From positions 1 to 6,107 of the forward strand of contig CAIRWP010000207.1 of NCBI GenBank assembly GCA_903882335.1: 6,107 nt of DNA, written 5' to 3'. Positions within the stretch are counted from its first letter, which is position 1. Every line of letters starts with the position of its first letter. The notes beneath the pieces were generated by a model. It searched no databases, was not told the DNA's origin, and saw nothing but the letters and a program-made list of their open reading frames with translations. Made by a program: the position numbers and the translations under genes. The stretch comes from an uncultured Opitutia bacterium. GTDB taxonomy: Bacteria > Verrucomicrobiota > Verrucomicrobiia > Opitutales > UBA953. Shown piece after piece: positions 1 through 4,640 of the stretch.

Positions 1-1813
1 GGCGGGCCTCCGTCCAGCGGTGGATCGCGATGAGCGCCTGCCACTCATGCGGCAGCACCGAGCCCGGGGACAGGTACCACTCGCGCAGCAACGTCCCGCG
101 CCCGTAGTGCATCAGCACGTAGTCGGACCAGTCCCGCGGCTGGTCGGTCTTGTAGGCCATCTGCCCGCCGGCGTTGCGGATGATCCCGTGAGTCATGATG
201 TTCGCGATCGGGAACCACGGACGTTCGGAAGGGTCGCCCCACATCCGCCAGAAATACACGTCGCGGTCGGTCGTCGCCTGCGCGCGGCCGGCCAGCTCCG
301 GCCAGTTGCCGTTGAATCCGTCATCACCCGCCAGGAGCCAGACCGAATCCGCGTAGTTCAGCCACGCCGGCGAATGCCACGTCCAGTTCGTCGCGTTGAT
401 GAAGACGCCGGCGGCGTTGGCCGGGTAGGTCGAAACACAAAAACCTCTGAACTCGGCGTCGTGCCCGTGGCGGTCCGTCGGTACCACGTTGGAAAGGTGG
501 TTGAAGTCGAATTTGATGTAGGAAACCTTGGTCTGCTCGGTCAGTGTCCTGATCTGGGCGCCTAGATGGAGCTGGTACCGCATGTCCGCCAAGGAGTAGT
601 GGGCGAAGTACTGCTTGAAGTAGGCGTTCGGCTGGGCCTTCGCGTACCCCTCTTTCACGCCCCAGCTGATGTCGTTCGTCGTGCCGTCCGCCGCCATCCA
701 AAGCCCGAGCGAGGAACCTTGGGCGCGGAGCGTCTCGCTGAGCTTATCCAGGTCCTTCATGCCTGCGGGGAAGGCGCTGGCCGCGGGTTGCCACACCGAT
801 TTGCGATCCTGCCAGCCGTTGTCCGGCACCATGCCGTCGACCTTGATCCCCGAGCCCTTCAGCGCCTCGGCGAACTGGCGGTGAATGGCGGGCAGGTTAT
901 CCCCCTTCAGGTTCTTGCCCGCCGGGTCGAACCAGTTGTTGTAGTGCGTGTAGCTCCGGGTGCTGCCCTTCGTCCGGCTGTAGTCGATGACCGCCTGTTC
1001 CGGAGTCAGGCCACGCGGGACGGCGAAGACTCCGACAAAGGACGAACGCGTGTTAGGAGGAAACGATGTGAAGGCGGGCGGGAAACACAGCGCGCGCACG
1101 AGACCCGGCTGGGGCTTGGTCTCCAGCTCCGCCTGCTCGAAGTCGACGAAACTATGGTTACCGACCTTCTCGAAGCGGTGCGAGTAGGCCGCGGGCTGGT
1201 TGCCGTCCGTATGCCGCGTCAAGGTCGTGGGTTCGACCGGCATCAGGATCCATGCATCGTCAAAGACGACAGGCTCGCCACGTCCGCCACGTCCGACCTT
1301 GGCCTTGGTGCGGAACCGCTCCGTTTCGACCGTGACCTTTTGGTCGGGTTTGTTTTCCGGCCAGGAAATGTCCACCGCTTTAAAAATGGTGTCGGCAGGG
1401 ATGCTCCTGGGCTTCTTGGGCAATATGTCTAGGTCGGAGATGAACATGACCAAGACCAAGGGAGGTGCCAGCGGACTGGTCGTTTGCTTAGGCCGAAGCG
1501 TGAAATCGACCTGCCCGAGGTAGCTGGGGTCGTGGGGCGAGCCTGCTTCTCCCTTTGTCTTCGACCAAGAATTCACCTTCGCTTCGTAATCATCGGCGGT
1601 GAGCACGGTGCCGTCCGAAAGACGGATCGCGAACTCGTCGCTGTCCACGTCGAGCGTCCGGCCGGTGGCCTGGTCGGTCCAGCCGAGCGTGCGGAAGCGC
1701 CCATCCTTCAGCTCGAAACGACGGATGAGGTTGCCGTTACGCAGCTCGTACGTCTCGGCCTGGACCAAGGCGCTTAGGCAGAGCGCGAGCAGGGCAAAAA
1801 AGAAGCGGGGCAT
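1..1813 (-). CDS. Secreted glycoside hydrolase, clan GH-D-like (GH36/alpha-galactosidase type), 3' end cut
   Basis: The frame stays open from ATG 1813-1811 to the left edge, giving 604 codons with no stop and no frameshift; the C-terminus is missing. Residues 1-19 look like a Sec signal peptide: MPR, a hydrophobic run, then VQA before ET. Residues 20 to about 270 resemble the N-terminal beta-sandwich seen in GH36-like enzymes. A TIM-barrel-like part follows, with HYNNWFDP, PDNGWQDR (D331-R337), LGLWMAADG and YIKFDFN. In clan GH-D the Asp of a K-x-D motif is the nucleophile, so D436 is the candidate; D489, D497 or D498 in YADSVWLLAGDDG are acid/base candidates. The likely role is hydrolysis of a glycoside, perhaps an alpha-galactoside, outside the cytoplasm. 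Substrate is inferred from resemblance only. No Shine-Dalgarno precedes the ATG, which lies inside a strong hairpin, but no other start would keep the signal peptide. The ThuA-like gene lies 63 bp upstream. Family call is moderate, coding call high. Confidence 0.7.
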   Translation of the reverse strand, partial: MPRFFFALLALCLSALVQAETYELRNGNLIRRFELKDGRFRTLGWTDQATGRTLDVDSDEFAIRLSDGTVLTADDYEAKVNSWSKTKGEAGSPHDPSYLGQVDFTLRPKQTTSPLAPPLVLVMFISDLDILPKKPRSIPADTIFKAVDISWPENKPDQKVTVETERFRTKAKVGRGGRGEPVVFDDAWILMPVEPTTLTRHTDGNQPAAYSHRFEKVGNHSFVDFEQAELETKPQPGLVRALCFPPAFTSFPPNTRSSFVGVFAVPRGLTPEQAVIDYSRTKGSTRSYTHYNNWFDPAGKNLKGDNLPAIHRQFAEALKGSGIKVDGMVPDNGWQDRKSVWQPAASAFPAGMKDLDKLSETLRAQGSSLGLWMAADGTTNDISWGVKEGYAKAQPNAYFKQYFAHYSLADMRYQLHLGAQIRTLTEQTKVSYIKFDFNHLSNVVPTDRHGHDAEFRGFCVSTYPANAAGVFINATNWTWHSPAWLNYADSVWLLAGDDGFNGNWPELAGRAQATTDRDVYFWRMWGDPSERPWFPIANIMTHGIIRNAGGQMAYKTDQPRDWSDYVLMHYGRGTLLREWYLSPGSVLPHEWQALIAIHRWTEAR

Positions 1814-1835
1814 GGCAGGAATCTGCCACGCCCCG
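1796..1835 (-). terminator. Intrinsic terminator-like hairpin overlapping the hydrolase start codon
   Basis: Read on the minus strand, CGGGGCGTGGCAG (1835-1823) pairs over 13 positions with CTGCCATGCCCCG (1818-1806), closing a 4-base ATTC loop. Twelve pairs are Watson-Crick and one is G-U. The stem is followed by CTTC and six T (1801-1796), the layout of a Rho-independent terminator. On the plus strand the G-U position becomes an A-C mismatch and no U-run follows, so the structure fits minus-strand RNA. It would end or attenuate transcription coming from the comM and ThuA genes. The ATG of the hydrolase (1813-1811) lies in the downstream arm, so the element could also hide that start from ribosomes. 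Confidence 0.7.
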
Positions 1836-1838
1836 GTC

Positions 1839-1851
1839 GGGCTTCAAGCCC
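1839..1851 (-). repeat. Small inverted repeat upstream of the terminator-like hairpin
   Basis: GGGCTT and AAGCCC flank a single base, so the practical RNA form is four GC pairs with a 5-base loop. It lies in the 63-bp gap after the ThuA-like gene, only three bases from the larger hairpin. Its GCCC arm could instead pair with GGGC at 1833-1830 in the larger stem, which would make the two structures compete. Such short GC-rich repeats are common in this composition, so a function is uncertain. Confidence 0.3.
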
Positions 1852-1876
1852 CGCAATCAAACGAGACCCTTTATTA

Positions 1877-2938
1877 CTACTTCCAGATCACCTTGGACGG
1901 CTCGATGACGCTCGTCTGGTCCTTGGTCGGGAAGCCGGCCGGGACCGGGATGGTCACCTTGCCCGTCGCGGCCCATTCGGTGGAGCGGGCCAGGATGGTC
2001 TGGAAACCCACGCAGTGGAGGGCATCGAAGGTCTTATCGCCGGCCCAGAGGTGGCCCATCGAGGTGGTCACCACGCGGCCTTCGCCGAACTTGGCCCACC
2101 AGACCATCGGCTCGTGCATCTCCGTGCCGCCGAACTTCTCGGACGAGAAGGAGCTCTCGAGGACGTCCATGTGGTCGGCCGAACCGCGCATGCGGTGGTA
2201 GAGTTCATCGGAGGCGTGCAGCCACTCCGTCGGCAGACCCTGCAGGACGGGGTGGGCGGCGTCGCGGGTCTTGAGCGTGAAGGCGTGCTTGGAGCCGTGA
2301 CCCGAGCCGAAGCCCTTGGTCTTGATCTTCTCGTCGGCCTCGGCGACCGCGACGGCCTTGCCGGTGGCGTCGTCGACGGCCACGCGCTGCCCGAAGGTCG
2401 CGCCGCGCCAGCCCACGCAGATCATCTCGTTGAAGTTCTCCCAGCCCGTGAAGGCGTTGTTGGCCGCGTGGACGTTGACCAGGCCGCCGCCCTTGAGGAC
2501 GTACTCGGTGAACGCATCCTTCATGTCGGCGCCCCATTCCGGGCCGTTGTAGTTGTTCACGATCACGGCGTAGTCGGCGAACTTGGGCGCCCACTTGCCC
2601 CAGGCGTCCGCGTTGGCCTTGTTGAAGGCGGCCTCTTCTTCCTTCCAGGCCTTGAGCGCGGCGTCGTAAGCCTTCTTGCCGTCGGCGTCGCCCGCCTTGG
2701 GCTTGGCCGGCTGGGGTTTGGTGAACGCGGCCGGGGCGGTCGATACGTCGACCTTGAAGCGGCCGGTGGCCTCGAGGGTGGCCTTGCAGGACTCGGTCGT
2801 GCGGACCCAGTCGTGGTTGTTGCGACCGTCGATGATCAGGACCTTGATGGCGTCGGCCGCGGCGAGCGGCAGGGCCAGGAAGGCGAGCAGGCCGAGGAGC
2901 CCGAGCGTTTTCAGGGTTTTCATGGGGAAGGCCCCCAT
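1877..2938 (-). CDS. Secreted ThuA-like domain protein
   Basis: This 353-residue protein has a hydrophobic signal peptide (about residues 7-28, ending LPLAAA) and one ThuA-like domain (Pfam ThuA, class I glutamine amidotransferase-like fold). Family marks are DGRNNHDW (37-44), the GGGLVNVHAANNAF segment (150-163, H157), DELYHRM (244-250) and HEPMVWW followed by GEGRVVTTSMGHLW (275-298). Rhizobial ThuA takes part in trehalose and sucrose use, and PVC genomes hold many exported members of unknown activity; a role in sugar or glycoside turnover in the periplasm is inferred. Residues about 72-118 form a Lys/Ala/Glu-rich, probably helical insert that I do not expect in compact family members. Two starts are possible, ATG 2938 and ATG 2923; a GGAGG 11 bases before the first favours it, while the second gives a more standard signal peptide. 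The gene ends with three stops in a row, TAG TAA TAA (1879-1871). comM lies 32 bp upstream and the glycoside hydrolase 63 bp downstream on the same strand. Confidence 0.85.
   Translation of the reverse strand: MGAFPMKTLKTLGLLGLLAFLALPLAAADAIKVLIIDGRNNHDWVRTTESCKATLEATGRFKVDVSTAPAAFTKPQPAKPKAGDADGKKAYDAALKAWKEEEAAFNKANADAWGKWAPKFADYAVIVNNYNGPEWGADMKDAFTEYVLKGGGLVNVHAANNAFTGWENFNEMICVGWRGATFGQRVAVDDATGKAVAVAEADEKIKTKGFGSGHGSKHAFTLKTRDAAHPVLQGLPTEWLHASDELYHRMRGSADHMDVLESSFSSEKFGGTEMHEPMVWWAKFGEGRVVTTSMGHLWAGDKTFDALHCVGFQTILARSTEWAATGKVTIPVPAGFPTKDQTSVIEPSKVIWK
2922..2938 (-). repeat. Inverted repeat holding both candidate ThuA start codons
   Basis: ATGGGG (2938-2933) and CCCCAT (2927-2922) are exact reverse complements around a 5-base loop on the minus strand. 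The first candidate ATG opens the left arm and the second overlaps the end of the right arm. A 6-bp stem is weak evidence in a GC-rich genome, but it could influence which start is used. Confidence 0.3.
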
Positions 2939-2949
2939 TGGAAGCGAAA

Positions 2950-2956
2950 CCTCCCC
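2950..2956 (-). promoter_or_regulatory. Probable ribosome binding site of the ThuA-like gene
   Basis: GGGGAGG reads towards the ThuA-like gene and contains GGAGG, complementary to the usual end of bacterial 16S rRNA. It lies 11 bases before ATG 2938 and 26 bases before ATG 2923. The spacing is slightly long for the first start and far too long for the second, so the site supports the first. It is the only convincing Shine-Dalgarno sequence in the window. Confidence 0.7.
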
Positions 2957-2970
2957 GTCTGCGAGCGTTT

Positions 2971-4497
2971 TCAGCCTCGGTCGAGGGAACGGTAGTGGAT
3001 CGCCTCGAGCAGGTGGGTCGTGGCGATGCGCTCGGCCTCGGCGAGGTCCGCGATGGTGCGGGCCACCCGGAGGATGCGGTCATAGGCGCGGGCCGAGAGC
3101 TTGAGCCGCTCCATGGCCTCTTGGAGCAGGTCCCCTTGGGCTTGCTCCAAGGCGCAGCAGACGCGGAGTTCCTTGCCGGCGAGCAAGGCGTTGCACCCCC
3201 CGGCGCGCTCGCCGAAGCGTCGCCGTTGCAAGGTGCGCGCCGCCTCCACCCTGGCCCGGATGGCCGCCGAGGGCTCGCCCGGCTCGCCGGCGCGCAGTTC
3301 CTCGATGGACAAGGCGGGCGCCTCCACCTGCAAGTCGATGCGGTCGAGCAAGGGTCCGGAGATCCGGCCGCGGTAGCGTTGGACGACGGTCGGTCCGCAG
3401 CGGCAAGTCCGCTGCTTGTCGCCGAGGTAGCCGCAGGGGCAGGGGTTCATCGCCGCCACCAGCATCAGGCGGGAGGGCAGCGTGACCTTCGCGGCGGCCC
3501 GCGAGACCGTCACGCTGCCGTCCTCCAACGGTTGCCGAAGCACCTCCAACACCGAGCGGCGAAACTCCGGTAACTCGTCGAGGAAGAGTACCCCGCGATG
3601 CGCGAGCGATACCTCGCCGGGCGTTGGCATCGCACCGCCGCCGATCATCCCCACGTCGCTGATGGTATGGTGCGGCGAGCGGAACGGACGCAGCCAGGCA
3701 CGCGTCGGGTCCGCCACGTTCATGCCCGCGGCGGAATGCACCGCGAGGATCTCGAGGAACTCGGCCTTGTCGGGCGTGGGCAAGATGGAGGGGATGCGCT
3801 TCGCGATGAGCGACTTCCCCGAGCCGGGTGGTCCGATGAGCAGCAGGTTGTGCCCGCCGGCCGCCGCGATCTCCACCGCGCGACGTACCGCCAGCTGTCC
3901 TTTGACCTCCGAGAAATCGGGTTGCTCACCGAGGCCCGCGAAAGCGAACGGGTCCGTCACGGTGGGCAGGGGCTGGAAAGCCTCTTCGCCCGATAGGAAG
4001 CGCAGCGCCGCGTCGAGCGTGTCGACCGGCACGGCCTCGACGCCGTCGATAAGCGCGGCTTCCTGCGCGGCGGCGCGGGGCAGGATGACGCCCTTGAGTC
4101 CCGCGCGTTTGGCATAGGCGGCCAAAGCCACCCCGCCGCGGATCGCCCGGACCTGTCCGCTGAGGCCAAGTTCGCCGGCGAGGAGGTAGTGCGGGAGGCG
4201 GGTCTTCGAGATCTGCCCGGTCGAAGCGGCGAGCCCGACCGCGATCGGGAGGTCGTACATCGCGCCCTCCTTGCGGAGGTCGCCCGGCGCGAGGTTGATG
4301 GTGGTCACCGTCTCCGGCGGGCGGAGCCCGGTGTTGATCAGGGAGGAGATGACCCGGGTCTTGGATTCCTTGACCGCGGTGTCGGGCAGGCCGACCAGGA
4401 AGATCTCGAGCTCGCCGAATTCCCCGGTGTTGACCTCGATCTCGACGGCGACGGCTTCCACCCCCACGAGGGCGCCGGAACGGATGGTGGCGAGCAT
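2971..4497 (-). CDS. comM: ComM/YifB-type Mg-chelatase-like AAA+ ATPase
   Basis: The 508-residue product matches the usual ComM/YifB length. Domains in order: ChlI-like N-terminal domain (about 20-140, with INLAPGDLRKEG and YDLPIAVGLAAS), AAA+ Mg_chelatase domain (about 190-395) and Mg_chelatase C-terminal domain (about 410-505). Walker A is GPPGSGKS (222-229), Walker B is VLFLDE (303-308), the family's NPCPCGYLGD with CRC follows (C353, C355, C365, C367, a likely metal site), and LLDRID holds a probable arginine finger (R386). All key residues are intact. ComM is known as a hexameric helicase that drives branch migration when single-stranded DNA is recombined in natural transformation; it acts in the cytoplasm. 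The ORF extends to ATG 4617, adding 40 Pro/Arg/Gly-rich residues not typical of the family. I chose ATG 4497 because MLATIRSGALVGVEA aligns with the usual N-terminus, although no Shine-Dalgarno precedes it. The ThuA-like gene starts 32 bp downstream. Confidence 0.95.
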   Translation of the reverse strand: MLATIRSGALVGVEAVAVEIEVNTGEFGELEIFLVGLPDTAVKESKTRVISSLINTGLRPPETVTTINLAPGDLRKEGAMYDLPIAVGLAASTGQISKTRLPHYLLAGELGLSGQVRAIRGGVALAAYAKRAGLKGVILPRAAAQEAALIDGVEAVPVDTLDAALRFLSGEEAFQPLPTVTDPFAFAGLGEQPDFSEVKGQLAVRRAVEIAAAGGHNLLLIGPPGSGKSLIAKRIPSILPTPDKAEFLEILAVHSAAGMNVADPTRAWLRPFRSPHHTISDVGMIGGGAMPTPGEVSLAHRGVLFLDELPEFRRSVLEVLRQPLEDGSVTVSRAAAKVTLPSRLMLVAAMNPCPCGYLGDKQRTCRCGPTVVQRYRGRISGPLLDRIDLQVEAPALSIEELRAGEPGEPSAAIRARVEAARTLQRRRFGERAGGCNALLAGKELRVCCALEQAQGDLLQEAMERLKLSARAYDRILRVARTIADLAEAERIATTHLLEAIHYRSLDRG

Positions 4498-4640
4498 CCC
4501 GGACGGCAGGGGGCGGGGGCGGGCATGGCAAGGGGCGTTAACTCGGGCTTTTTCCCTCTCGGGAAGGCCCCGGCCAGGGGCAGGGGATTCCTCGGGACTT
4601 GGCAACCCGTGGGTCATTCGTCTGTCTTAATCTCTCCCCG
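4498..4640. promoter_or_regulatory. Divergent intergenic region between comM and the cytochrome-type gene
   Basis: This 143-bp stretch separates two divergent starts and should carry promoters for both. Rightwards, TTGGCA (4599-4604) resembles a -35 box and CTTAAT (4626-4631), preceded by TG, resembles an extended -10 box; but their 21-base spacing is too long and the -10 is so close to ATG 4641 that the transcript would be nearly leaderless. I see no good leftward promoter. Short inverted repeats occur at 4552-4565 (TTCCC/GGGAA) and 4567-4581 (GCCCC/GGGGC). A G-rich run lies at 4509-4535. If comM really starts at 4617, only 23 bp remain between the genes. Confidence 0.5.

Larger units (their letters stand above)
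2902..2974. repeat. 13-bp direct repeat pair, 60 bp apart
   Basis: CGAGCGTTTTCAG occurs at 2902-2914 and again at 2962-2974. The left copy encodes part of the ThuA signal peptide. The right copy starts 9 bp before the comM stop codon on the plus strand and overlaps that stop (TGA, read on the minus strand at 2973-2971). The two copies flank the whole 32-bp gap and both candidate ThuA starts. This may be a duplication remnant or chance. Confidence 0.4.

Noticed and set aside
1020..1100. Suspected frameshift in the hydrolase near residue 240
   Set aside because: A careful second reading of the reverse strand showed a continuous frame through GLVRALCFPPAF and FVGVFAVPRGL; the first impression came from a copying slip.
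566..1432. Plus-strand ORF of 288 codons opposite the hydrolase
   Set aside because: It is the antisense shadow of the hydrolase frame, with Arg/Val-rich low-complexity content and no domain.
2015..2995. Long plus-strand ORF of 326 codons opposite the ThuA-like gene
   Set aside because: The product is Gly/Arg/Val-rich without recognisable motifs and lies antisense to a gene with clear family motifs. High GC produces such frames.
2925..4571. GGGAAGGCCCC shared by the regions upstream of the ThuA-like gene (2925-2935) and comM (4561-4571) as a common operator
   Set aside because: An 11-base GC-rich match occurs easily by chance here, and the left copy overlaps the coding start of the ThuA-like gene.
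4552..4581. Two short inverted repeats in the divergent region as a terminator pair
   Set aside because: The stems are only 5 bp and no U-run follows either on the proper side; both flanking genes start here, so no terminator is expected.
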